Part shown: positions 1-6,920 of the stretch, piece after piece
How the letters are laid out: each line of letters begins with the position of its first letter
Numbering within the stretch: position 1 is the first letter of the stretch
From: Lachnospiraceae bacterium
GTDB taxonomy: Bacteria > Bacillota > Clostridia > Lachnospirales > Lachnospiraceae
Direction of reading: 5' to 3'
Assembly: GCA_900770325.1 (NCBI GenBank)
Contig: CAAGKE010000183.1
Location: 1 to 8,627, forward strand
DNA: 8,627 nt
Translations under genes and position numbers: made by a program
The notes under the pieces: generated by a model
Seen by the model: only the letters and a program-made list of their open reading frames with translations
What the model was told of the DNA's origin: nothing
Databases searched by the model: none

Positions 1-21
1 AAAGCACTTGTGGGGGAATAA
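1..21 (+). CDS. C-terminal tail of a probable antitoxin (partial)
   Basis: Reading from base 1, the frame gives Lys-Ala-Leu-Val-Gly-Glu and then TAA at 19-21, one base before the ATG of the toxin gene at 23. Type II antitoxin genes normally sit directly upstream of, and very close to, their toxin, so these codons are probably the end of the antitoxin. Only six residues are inside the window, so the family (RelB, ParD, Phd or other) cannot be told. The call rests on position alone. Confidence 0.4.
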   Translation, partial: KALVGE

Positions 22-22
22 G

Positions 23-322
23 ATGTTAAAACTGCGGATTAACCCGATTGTTGCAAAGGATCTGAAGAATATTCGGGATTACATTGCTGAAGACAACGAG
101 GAATATGCGGCAAAGACCATAAAGGAAATTTGCGGTAAATTTGAGAATCTTCAGATGTTTCCGGGAATGGGATCAGATCTTTCCAGACGAGTCAGCTTTC
201 GGACAGACTATAAATATGCGATATGGGAAGATTATGTGATTATCTACAAGGTGGGAAACGAGTATGTAGAGATTTATCGTGTGGTCAACCGATATCAGGA
301 TATCACGAGAATCTTTGACTGA
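23..322 (+). CDS. RelE/ParE-superfamily toxin of a type II toxin-antitoxin module
   Basis: This 99-residue basic protein has the size and layout of the RelE/ParE toxin fold: a first beta strand (MLKLRINPIVAKDL), two long helices (about residues 9-45, with DLKNIRDYIAEDN), then a sheet-forming C-terminal half with alternating hydrophobics (YKYAIWEDYVIIYKV, then YVEIYRVVNRYQDITRIF). The RVVNRYQD segment near the end resembles the usual 'V.H.R.D' end of ParE-like toxins. Family members either poison gyrase (ParE) or cleave mRNA on the ribosome (RelE); the sequence does not settle which. The ATG at 23 is chosen over a TTG at 8 because it lies one base past the stop of the upstream frame and behind a G-rich stretch (12-17) that can act as a weak ribosome binding site. 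A strong terminator follows at 361-404. Confidence 0.75.
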   Translation: MLKLRINPIVAKDLKNIRDYIAEDNEEYAAKTIKEICGKFENLQMFPGMGSDLSRRVSFRTDYKYAIWEDYVIIYKVGNEYVEIYRVVNRYQDITRIFD

Positions 323-360
323 TAACAGAGATTTTATTTGCGAGTTTGAATATAAAGGTA

Positions 361-404
361 AATCCCTACAAAGCCTGTATTTATGGGCTTTGTAGGGATT
401 TTTT
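361..404 (+). terminator. Rho-independent terminator after the toxin gene
   Basis: Bases 361-375 and 386-400 form a perfect 15-bp stem (AATCCCTACAAAGCC with its complement) around a 10-base loop, and T residues run through 399-404. Stem plus T-tract is the classic + strand intrinsic terminator. It lies about 40 bases past the toxin stop and should insulate cas3 from that unit. On the minus strand the hairpin is followed by a poorer T-tract. It also directly follows the end of the transposase remnant read on that strand, so it may originally have belonged to that element. Confidence 0.85.
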
Positions 405-523
405 AGACGGCGTTTGGTACGATTTGGGTAAAGCAAACCTGCATCGGAGGATAAATCGCCTCCGCTAAAATTTATTTTCATGTACTTATTGCTTTCTAAA
501 GCGGTGTCGTTTAAACTATGCAT
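403..523 (-). pseudogene. Remnant of an IS1380-family-like transposase (N-terminus only)
   Basis: On the minus strand an ATG at 523, preceded by a good AAAGGAG ribosome binding site, opens a frame beginning MHSLNDTALESNKY and continuing KINFSGGDLSSDAGLL (to about base 431). The GGDLSSDAGLL block resembles the conserved N-terminus of IS1380-family transposases, normally more than 400 residues long. Similarity stops after about 31 codons. The next bases, read in the +1 frame, give Q-I-V-P-N-A-V and then TAA at 405-403. This could be the original C-terminal end joined by an internal deletion, but I cannot confirm that. The DDE catalytic core is absent, so it cannot be active. The family call rests on motif recall. 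Confidence 0.6.
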
Positions 524-719
524 AGGGCTTCTCCTTTGTTATTGTTTTAGCTTAGACACCTAAATTTTAACAAATCTGAAGTCTTTTTCTATGCAATCGA
601 CTTCACATGTTGAGTGAAAGTTTAAAAGTACAGAAAATGTTGTAACTAAGCGGTGTGTAGCACTGTCAATAACTACTGGATGAATAATTCAGGATAAGTG
701 AATTGAAAGGAAAAAGTAA
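524..719 (+). promoter_or_regulatory. Gene-free region upstream of the cas operon
   Basis: No credible gene is seen in these 196 bases. They contain the ribosome binding site and upstream region of the minus-strand transposase remnant, then a 7-bp inverted repeat TGAAGTC (577-583) / GACTTCA (599-605) with a 15-base T-rich spacer, then a weak promoter candidate, then the cas3 ribosome binding site GAAAGGA (705-711, 8 bases before the ATG). Because cas3 to cas2 are packed as one operon and a terminator lies upstream, the main cas promoter is expected here. Confidence 0.6.
610..638 (+). promoter_or_regulatory. Candidate sigma-A promoter for the cas operon
   Basis: TTGAGT (610-615) and GAAAAT (633-638) are separated by 17 bases, each matching 4 of 6 consensus positions. 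It is the best-spaced pair I found in the region, but the match is weak and could be chance in AT-rich DNA. Transcription would start roughly 70-75 bases before the cas3 ATG. Confidence 0.25.
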
Positions 720-2873
720 ATGAAATATCTGGCGCACAGATCAGAAGACGGAAAGCGGGAACAGTACGTTTCAGAACATTTAAAAAATACAGCGGAGATA
801 GCTGGCAGGTTTGCTCAGGAATTTGGATGCCAGAGCTGGGGATATTTATGTGGAATTTTGCATGACGTAGGAAAATACTCTATGAAGTTTCAGCAGAGGA
901 TCCTTGGAGATCATGTGCAGGCGGATCATTCTACCGCAGGAGCACAGGAGGCTGTTAAAAACAAGGGATTTTTGGCTGCGTACTGTATTGCAGGACATCA
1001 TACGGGACTACCGGACGGCGGTAGCTCTGCGGATGATGGAACGGCTCCTACGCTTTCAGGACGTTTAAAGAAAAAAATTCCGGATTACAGGGCATACAGA
1101 GAAGAAATAAAAGTTCCAATTGTAAAAAGTCCGCAAATTCAGATGTTGACAAACGGATGTTTCAGTGCATCCTTTTTTGCCCGGATGCTCTATTCATGTC
1201 TGGTAGATGCGGATTTTCTTGATACAGAGTGTTTTATGAAGGGGAAATCCAGAAATATTCCGAAAATATCGATGGGAACGTTATGGGAGAGGCTGGAAAA
1301 ATATATCGAACCGTGGGTGTCCGGAAATGAAAAAGGAACATTAAATGCAAGGCGGACAGCTATTTTGAAAGCCTGTATTGAAAAGGGAAGCGGGAAGCAG
1401 GGAATCTATTCTTTGACGGTTCCGACAGGAGGAGGAAAGACAATATCTTCCCTGGCTTTTGCATTGAAGCATGCAGTTGAACATGATTTAAAACGGATCA
1501 TTTATGTCATACCCTATACCAGTATTATAGAGCAGAATGCCGGAGTATTTAAACACATTCTTGGCGAAGAATATATTTTGGAGCATCACAGCAATGTTGA
1601 ATATGAATCTGCAGAAGGGGAGTTGGATATAAGACAGCTGGCAGCTGAAAACTGGGATATACCTGTAGTAGTGACGACCAATGTTCAGTTTTTTGAATCG
1701 TTGTATGCAAATAAATCCTCAAAATGCAGAAAACTCCATAATATTTCCAACAGTGTGCTGATATTTGATGAGGCACAGATGCTGCCTGTTGATTTTCTTC
1801 TGCCGTGTGTATATGGAATTTGTGAAATGGTATTAAATTATGGATGTACGGCGGTCCTGTGTACGGCAACTCAGCCTTCTCTGCAGAAGATGTTTGTAAA
1901 AAAATTGTACGAAAAACAGTTGGTATGCGGAGAAATCTGTCCGGATGTGGAAGAACAGTACCGTGCATTTCGCAGGGTTTCTCTAATAAAAGAAAGTGAA
2001 CTGACAAAAAATGAATTGGCTGAGAGAATGAAGGGAGAAAAACAGGTTCTGTGCATTTTAAATACAAGATCACAGGTACAGGAGATGTACGATCTTTTAA
2101 AAGAAATGGACGGAGTGTTTGCGCTTTCTACATATCTTTATCCCGAACACAGGCATAAAAAGCTTGATGAGATTCGGATGCGCCTGAAAAACGGTGAAAA
2201 CTGTTATGTTGTTGCAACCAGTCTGGTTGAGGCGGGAGTCGATCTGGATTTTCAGACGGTGTATCGGGAACTGTCTGGCTTGGATTCTGTTATTCAGGCA
2301 GCGGGACGGTGCAACAGAGAGGGCAGGAAAAGTCTGGAAAGCAGTCGGACATATGTATTTCAATTTGTGAAGGAAGAGCGGAAACGGAACGATATGCTTG
2401 GGCAGGGAATGGCAGTTGCTGAACAGATTTTTGACCGTTATGAAGATATTGGATCTCCGGAGGCTATTCATGAATATTTTGACCGTTTGTATTATATAAA
2501 AGGAGACAGTTTAGATAAAAAGGATATTGTTAAAAAATTTGACAGGGCCACGATACAGGGAATACCGTTTGCGACAGCAGCCGGTGAATTTAAGATTATC
2601 GATGATACTGCTAAGAGTATTCTTATAACAACATGCCGGGAGGCCAAGGAAATAGAAAATCAGCTGAGGTATGGTGAGCGAAGCAGAAAACTTTTGCGCA
2701 GAGCCGGACGGTACAGTGTCAATGTTTATGACAAAACATATGAGAATTTGCGGGCAGCAGGAATGCTGGAAGAAATAGATGAGGAGATTTCTGTATTGCG
2801 TAATATGGAACAGTATTCCCAAGAAGTCGGCTTGAAAGTAGATGTTGAGCGGGGAGATGGTGTGTTCTTTTGA
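720..2873 (+). CDS. cas3: Cas3, HD nuclease-helicase of type I-C CRISPR interference
   Basis: Cas3 is the effector recruited by the target-bound Cascade complex; it unwinds and degrades the foreign DNA strand. At 717 residues it is within the range of I-C Cas3 proteins with a fused HD domain. HD domain (about 1-200): H20, the HD pair H48-D49 in LHDVGK, DH69-70, GHHTGLPD (92-99) and an aspartate at 163 or 165, all expected metal ligands. Superfamily 2 helicase: Walker A PTGGGKT (235-241), Walker B DEAQ (350-353), motif III TAT (382-384), motif V near VATSLVEAGVD (498-508), motif VI QAAGRCNREGR (526-536). The ATG at 720 has GAAAGGA 8 bases upstream. It is the first gene of the operon, as usual in type I-C, and no key residue is missing. 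The role is certain from motifs and context. Confidence 0.97.
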   Translation: MKYLAHRSEDGKREQYVSEHLKNTAEIAGRFAQEFGCQSWGYLCGILHDVGKYSMKFQQRILGDHVQADHSTAGAQEAVKNKGFLAAYCIAGHHTGLPDGGSSADDGTAPTLSGRLKKKIPDYRAYREEIKVPIVKSPQIQMLTNGCFSASFFARMLYSCLVDADFLDTECFMKGKSRNIPKISMGTLWERLEKYIEPWVSGNEKGTLNARRTAILKACIEKGSGKQGIYSLTVPTGGGKTISSLAFALKHAVEHDLKRIIYVIPYTSIIEQNAGVFKHILGEEYILEHHSNVEYESAEGELDIRQLAAENWDIPVVVTTNVQFFESLYANKSSKCRKLHNISNSVLIFDEAQMLPVDFLLPCVYGICEMVLNYGCTAVLCTATQPSLQKMFVKKLYEKQLVCGEICPDVEEQYRAFRRVSLIKESELTKNELAERMKGEKQVLCILNTRSQVQEMYDLLKEMDGVFALSTYLYPEHRHKKLDEIRMRLKNGENCYVVATSLVEAGVDLDFQTVYRELSGLDSVIQAAGRCNREGRKSLESSRTYVFQFVKEERKRNDMLGQGMAVAEQIFDRYEDIGSPEAIHEYFDRLYYIKGDSLDKKDIVKKFDRATIQGIPFATAAGEFKIIDDTAKSILITTCREAKEIENQLRYGERSRKLLRRAGRYSVNVYDKTYENLRAAGMLEEIDEEISVLRNMEQYSQEVGLKVDVERGDGVFF

Positions 2874-2936
2874 TGAAATTGGACAGGGAAAATGATTACT
2901 CTGAATCGTTTTAAATATAAAGAGGAGGCGAGAAAA

Positions 2937-3596
2937 ATGAGCTATGGAATTCGGATAAGAGTCTGGGGGGATTATGCGCTGTTCAGCCGTCCGGAATTTA
3001 AAACTGAAAGATGCACATACGATGTGATAACTCCTTCGGCAGCGCGTGGAATTCTGGAAGCAATATACTGGCATCCTGGTCTTAAGTGGATTATTGATAA
3101 GGTTTATATTATCAAACCGATCCGATTTACCAGTATACGCCGAAATGAGGTGAAAGGCAAGATCTCAGCGGGCAATGTCCTGAATGTGATGAAAGGCGGA
3201 AAAAAGGATATCAGCATCAGCAGCAAAGAAGAGATTGTGCAGAGAGCGTCTATTCTTTTGAAGGATGTGGATTACGTGATCGAGGCCCATTTTGAGATGA
3301 CGGATGCAGCAAATGCTTCTGATAATCCGGGGAAGTTTAAGGATATCATCATGCGGCGGCTGAAAAGAGGGGAGTGTTATCATCAGCCTTATTTTGGCTG
3401 CCGTGAGTTTCCGGCAAAGTTTGAGTTGTATGAAGAAGAGGAGGTGGAGACCGCCTATCCGGGTGATGTGCGCGATCTGGGATTTATGCTGTATGATATG
3501 GATTATTCTGATCGGAATAATATTAATCCTATGTTTTTTCGGGCAAAACTGGAAGACGGTGTTCTGAATCTGAATGATTGTGAGGTGATCCGATGA
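2937..3596 (+). CDS. cas5c: Cas5c (Cas5d), pre-crRNA endoribonuclease and Cascade subunit
   Basis: In type I-C there is no Cas6. Cas5c cuts the pre-crRNA at the 3' base of the repeat hairpin and then caps the 5' handle in Cascade. This 219-residue protein opens MSYGIRIRVWGDYALF, the RAMP-fold first strand with the GDYA-F motif typical of the family. Other landmarks are the LEAIYWHP segment (Y44, aligned by memory with catalytic Tyr46 of Bacillus halodurans Cas5d), VIEAHFEM (H118, likely the catalytic histidine) and PYFGCREF (151-158). The ATG at 2937 is preferred over an in-frame ATG at 2892 because AGAGGAGG (2921-2928) lies 8 bases before it and the family motif starts there. Its TGA overlaps the cas8c ATG by 4 bases, implying translational coupling. 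Where the B. halodurans enzyme has a catalytic lysine, this one has Glu116 (see findings). Confidence 0.95.
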   Translation: MSYGIRIRVWGDYALFSRPEFKTERCTYDVITPSAARGILEAIYWHPGLKWIIDKVYIIKPIRFTSIRRNEVKGKISAGNVLNVMKGGKKDISISSKEEIVQRASILLKDVDYVIEAHFEMTDAANASDNPGKFKDIIMRRLKRGECYHQPYFGCREFPAKFELYEEEEVETAYPGDVRDLGFMLYDMDYSDRNNINPMFFRAKLEDGVLNLNDCEVIR

Positions 3597-5350
3597 TACT
3601 GCAGGCATTGACCGGTTATTATGAAAGACTGGCAGAGAAAGGAGAAGTTACTAAACCGGGCTGGGGAAGTGCAAAAGTGTCTTATGGATTGGAACTGGAT
3701 TGTGATGGAAATCTGCTGGGGACAGTTCCTTTAAAGCTGCAGAATGAGAAAGGAAAATGGATTCCTCAGATAATAAAGGTGCCTGAACCTGTAACCAGAT
3801 CCTCCGGAGTGTCTGCCAATTTCCTGTGTGATAATTCCGGTTATCTGCTGGGAATTGACAACAAAGGGAATGCAGATCGTTCTCTTCAGTGCTTTGAGGC
3901 GGCAAAGAAAAAGCATCTTCAGATTTTGGAGTTTTGTGACAGTGCTCCGGCCAGGGCAGTTAAATTATTTTTTGAAAGCTGGAATCCGGAACAGGTGCTG
4001 AATAATTGTAAGCTCCAGGAGAATCTTGAGGATATTATTTCAGGGGTAAATCTGGTGTTTCTTTATGAGGGGAAATATGTCCAGCAGGATGAAGATGTTA
4101 TGATGCATTGGGAGAACAGCTATAATCAGAGTTCGGATGAGAATCAGGGAATTTGCCTGGTGACAGGGAAAAGGGATGCCATAGCCAGAATACATACAGG
4201 AATTAAGGGGATCCCGGGAGCTCAATCCAGCGGAGCAGCGCTTGTGTCATTCAATGCTCCGGCTTTCGAATCATACGGAAAGGAACAAAGCTATAATGCA
4301 CCTGTTGGAGAACGTGCGGTGTTTGCCTATACGACTGCACTGAATTATCTGGTTTCAGATAAAGCACACAGAACTTTATTGGGAGATACCATGATCATTT
4401 ACTGGGCTGAGAGCGGGGAATCGGAGTATCAGGATATATTTTCTGCTATGATGGATCCTGGAACAGGCCGGGATGTGCAGGAAACCCTGGATGGAATCTT
4501 TAAAAATCTGGCAAGAGGAGCTTCGATTGACCTGGAAGCAGCTAAAAATATTTCGTTCAATGAAAGATTTTATATTCTTGCCCTGTCGCCAAATGCCGCA
4601 AGGCTTTCCGTGCGCTTTTTTTATCAGGATACATTTGGCAATATTCTGGAACATATCGGACAGCATTATGAGAGGATGAAAATAATAAAGCCTTTTGGGG
4701 ATCAATCCGGATATATGGGTGTGTGGCGTATGATTCAGGAGACTGTTAATAAGAAGTCAAAAGATAAGAAACCGGTTCCCAATATGGCTGCTTCCGTTTA
4801 TCGAGCGATATTGTCCGGGGATCGTTATCCTGAAGCGCTGTTTTCATCGGTGCTTAACCGAATCAGGGCGGAGCAGGATGATAAAGACAGGAGAATTCAA
4901 AAAATCACGCCGGGACGTGCTGCTATTATAAAGGCATATCTGATTCATAATTATAAAGGAGATGTTTCTGTGGAATTGAATGAAAATAATACAAATATTG
5001 CGTATGTTCTGGGAAGGGAATTTGCGGTGCTGGAGGCCATTCAGGAAGCGGCTAATCCCGGTATTAATTCAACGATAAAGGACCGGTATTTTAATTCTGC
5101 CTGTGCTGCTCCCGCGATGATTTTTCCGATTTTATTCCGGCTTAAGAACAGTCATATAAAGAAAATAAATAACATAGGACAGACAGTAAAATTTGAGCAG
5201 GCGCTTACCGCACTGCAGGCCAAAATTACAGTGACGGATGAGCAGTCGGAAGCATATCCGAAGAGATTGTCATTGGAAGAGCAGGGGATGTTTATTTTAG
5301 GGTATTACCATCAGGTTCAGAAACGATATGAGAAAAAGGAGGAGAAATAA
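3593..5350 (+). CDS. cas8c: Cas8c (Csd1), large subunit of type I-C Cascade
   Basis: Cas8c is the large subunit that recognises the PAM next to the target and helps recruit Cas3. At 585 residues it has normal Csd1 length. Recognisable family blocks are the N-terminal LTGYYERLAEKG and PGWG, ICLVTGKRDAIARIH (from 187), GAQSSGAALVSFNAPAFESYG (starting at 209), and GDTMIIYWAE (264-273). The start ATG overlaps the cas5c stop, with GAGG (3582-3585) as ribosome binding site. The last 126 codons carry a second, internal translation start giving Cas11c. cas7c follows one base after the stop codon. Confidence 0.96.
   Translation: MILQALTGYYERLAEKGEVTKPGWGSAKVSYGLELDCDGNLLGTVPLKLQNEKGKWIPQIIKVPEPVTRSSGVSANFLCDNSGYLLGIDNKGNADRSLQCFEAAKKKHLQILEFCDSAPARAVKLFFESWNPEQVLNNCKLQENLEDIISGVNLVFLYEGKYVQQDEDVMMHWENSYNQSSDENQGICLVTGKRDAIARIHTGIKGIPGAQSSGAALVSFNAPAFESYGKEQSYNAPVGERAVFAYTTALNYLVSDKAHRTLLGDTMIIYWAESGESEYQDIFSAMMDPGTGRDVQETLDGIFKNLARGASIDLEAAKNISFNERFYILALSPNAARLSVRFFYQDTFGNILEHIGQHYERMKIIKPFGDQSGYMGVWRMIQETVNKKSKDKKPVPNMAASVYRAILSGDRYPEALFSSVLNRIRAEQDDKDRRIQKITPGRAAIIKAYLIHNYKGDVSVELNENNTNIAYVLGREFAVLEAIQEAANPGINSTIKDRYFNSACAAPAMIFPILFRLKNSHIKKINNIGQTVKFEQALTALQAKITVTDEQSEAYPKRLSLEEQGMFILGYYHQVQKRYEKKEEK
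4955..4972 (+). promoter_or_regulatory. Internal ribosome binding site and GTG start for Cas11c
   Basis: AAAGGAG (4955-4961) lies inside cas8c, exactly 8 bases before an in-frame GTG (4970-4972, codon 460). This is as good a Shine-Dalgarno and spacing as the real gene starts in the operon, and it falls where type I-C cas8 genes are known to start Cas11c. Confidence 0.75.
4970..5350 (+). CDS. cas11c: Cas11c, small Cascade subunit translated from inside cas8c
   Basis: Type I-C systems have no separate small-subunit gene; the small subunit is made from an internal start in the 3' part of cas8c, as shown for the Desulfovibrio vulgaris system. Here the internal GTG at 4970 gives a 126-residue product in the cas8c frame, close to the expected size of about 120-130. 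It begins (M)ELNENNTNIAYVLGREF, followed by helix-forming AVLEAIQEAA and, near the end, LSLEEQGMFILGYYHQ, fitting the helical small-subunit fold. Cas11c would form the belly of Cascade and bind the non-target strand. Identity is inferred from position, size and the ribosome binding site rather than from a separate homology match. Confidence 0.75.
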   Translation: MELNENNTNIAYVLGREFAVLEAIQEAANPGINSTIKDRYFNSACAAPAMIFPILFRLKNSHIKKINNIGQTVKFEQALTALQAKITVTDEQSEAYPKRLSLEEQGMFILGYYHQVQKRYEKKEEK

Positions 5351-5351
5351 T

Positions 5352-6242
5352 ATGTCTGAAGTGATTAAAAACAGGTATGAATTTGTGATTTTATTTGATG
5401 TGGAAAATGGAAATCCTAATGGGGATCCGGATGCCGGAAATCTTCCGAGAATCGATCCGGAAAGCGGATATGGCCTGGTTACGGATGTTTGTCTGAAGAG
5501 AAAAATACGTAATTACATTCAGACTGTGAAAGAGGAGCAGGAGGGATATAAAATTTATATCAAAGAAGATGTTCCGCTAAACAGGAGTGATAATGAGGCA
5601 TACAAATATCTTGGAATTGATGAAAAAACAGCCAAGGAAGCTAAAAAAAATGATCCGGATATTGACAAAAAGATACGTGATTTTATGTGCCGGAACTTTT
5701 ATGATATTCGCACATTTGGGGCAGTAATGACAACTTTTGTTAAGGCCGCGTTGAATTGCGGACAGGTGAGAGGACCGGTTCAGCTGGGTTTTGCCAGAAG
5801 TGTTGACCCGATTATCAGTCAGGAGGTTACGATTACCCGTGTGGCAATAACAACAGAAAAAGATGCGGCAGATAAAAAAACGGAAATGGGAAGAAAGAAT
5901 ATTGTACCATATGCTTTGTATAGGGCAGAGGGATTTATATCTGCGAATCTTGCAAGAAAAACCACAGGGTTTTCAGAGGAGGATCTGGAACTTTTATGGG
6001 AAGCCATTATCAATATGTTTGAAATTGATCATTCTGCAGCCAGAGGGAAAATGTCAGTTCGTGAGTTGATTGTCTTTAAACACAGCAGGGAACTTGGCGA
6101 CTGCCCGGCATATAAACTGTTTGATTCGGTGAAAATTCAGAAAAAGGATGGAGTGATTTATCCGAGACAATATACGGATTATGAAGTGTCGATTTGTAAT
6201 GATGGTATTCCTTCTTCGGTGAAAGTAATAAGAAAGATATAG
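5352..6242 (+). CDS. cas7c: Cas7c (Csd2), crRNA-binding backbone subunit of Cascade
   Basis: Several Cas7c copies line up along the crRNA spacer to form the filament backbone of Cascade. The 296-residue protein shows the Csd2 signature: NRYEFVILFDVENGNPNGDPD (residues 7-27), LPRIDPESGYGLVTDVCLKRK (31-51), FYDIRTFGAVM (116-126) and GQVRGPVQLGFARSVDPI (from 137). The ATG at 5352 is chosen over an in-frame ATG at 5328, which lies inside cas8c, because AAGGAGG (5336-5342) sits 9 bases before it and the family homology starts just after. The gap to cas8c is one base. In the operon it should be the most heavily translated Cascade gene, consistent with this near-ideal ribosome binding site. Confidence 0.97.
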   Translation: MSEVIKNRYEFVILFDVENGNPNGDPDAGNLPRIDPESGYGLVTDVCLKRKIRNYIQTVKEEQEGYKIYIKEDVPLNRSDNEAYKYLGIDEKTAKEAKKNDPDIDKKIRDFMCRNFYDIRTFGAVMTTFVKAALNCGQVRGPVQLGFARSVDPIISQEVTITRVAITTEKDAADKKTEMGRKNIVPYALYRAEGFISANLARKTTGFSEEDLELLWEAIINMFEIDHSAARGKMSVRELIVFKHSRELGDCPAYKLFDSVKIQKKDGVIYPRQYTDYEVSICNDGIPSSVKVIRKI

Positions 6243-6254
6243 AGGAAGATACAT

Positions 6255-6920
6255 ATGGATTATTCGGAGGAAGAATATCTGCTGCTTTCCGGAATCCAGC
6301 ACTATGCATTCTGTAAAAGGCAATGGGCGCTGATACATATTGAGCAGCAGTGGGAGGAAAATACGCATACCGTTTCCGGAGAGATCCTCCATAAAAAGGC
6401 ACATGACAAATATTCTTATGAAAAAAGGAATAATGTGATTATTACGCGCGGGCTGCCTGTCAGTTCCCGTAGGCTTGGAATCAGCGGAGAATGTGATGTG
6501 GTGGAATTTCATCGTGAAGAGAATGGTGTGCCATTATTCGGCCATGATGGATTATATCGGCCTTTCCCTGTAGAATATAAAAAAGGGAGTCCGAAAGATA
6601 CAGATGCCGATATTCTTCAGCTGGCGGCACAGGCAATGTGTCTTGAAGAAATGTTTTCCATAGAAGTAGAAAATGGGGCTCTGTTTTATTGGGAAATCCG
6701 CAGAAGAAATGAGATAGTGATTGATGAGCGAATGAGGGAGCGGGTAAAAGAAATGCTGGAAGATATGCATAACCTTTACCGAAAAAAATATACACCGAAG
6801 GTAAAATGGAGTAAAAGCTGTAATGCCTGCTCACTGAAAGATATCTGTCTTCCGAAATTAGGAAAAACTTCTTCTGTAAAAAAATATATTGAAGAGCGGA
6901 TACAGGAGGAGCCTCTATGA
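6255..6920 (+). CDS. cas4: Cas4, iron-sulfur RecB-like nuclease for spacer processing
   Basis: Cas4 works with Cas1-Cas2 to trim pre-spacers at the PAM end so that functional spacers are inserted in the right orientation. The 221-residue protein has all expected parts: four cysteines for a 4Fe-4S cluster (C20 in HYAFCKRQW; C189, C192, C198 in SCNACSLKDIC), and the RecB nuclease motifs with H46 (GEILHKKAH), D81 (SGECD), E107 and K109 (PVEYKKG), and the glutamine-rich ILQLAAQAMCLEE (120-132). The ribosome binding site AGAGGAAG (6241-6248) overlaps the cas7c stop. The TGA overlaps the cas1 ATG by 4 bases, so Cas4 and Cas1 are probably translationally coupled. Confidence 0.96.
   Translation: MDYSEEEYLLLSGIQHYAFCKRQWALIHIEQQWEENTHTVSGEILHKKAHDKYSYEKRNNVIITRGLPVSSRRLGISGECDVVEFHREENGVPLFGHDGLYRPFPVEYKKGSPKDTDADILQLAAQAMCLEEMFSIEVENGALFYWEIRRRNEIVIDERMRERVKEMLEDMHNLYRKKYTPKVKWSKSCNACSLKDICLPKLGKTSSVKKYIEERIQEEPL

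Noticed and set aside
325..620. Terminal inverted repeats and target duplication of the IS remnant
   Set aside because: I compared the stretch around 340-360 with that around 545-580 and found only a shared AGGT-like core, which is too weak to define element ends.
1549..2073. Long open frame on the minus strand inside cas3
   Set aside because: It lies wholly antisense to the conserved helicase domain of Cas3, with no recognisable family and no supporting ribosome binding site. The same holds for the minus-strand frames at 2097-2471, 2511-3074, 3165-3608, 6054-6512 and 7827-8204.
2892..2936. Upstream in-frame ATG for cas5c at 2892
   Set aside because: The extra 15 residues are not part of the Cas5c family start, and the strong AGAGGAGG lies after this codon, before the ATG at 2937.
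5328..5351. Upstream in-frame ATG for cas7c at 5328
   Set aside because: It would add a basic octapeptide overlapping the cas8c end; AAGGAGG is placed ideally for the ATG at 5352 instead.
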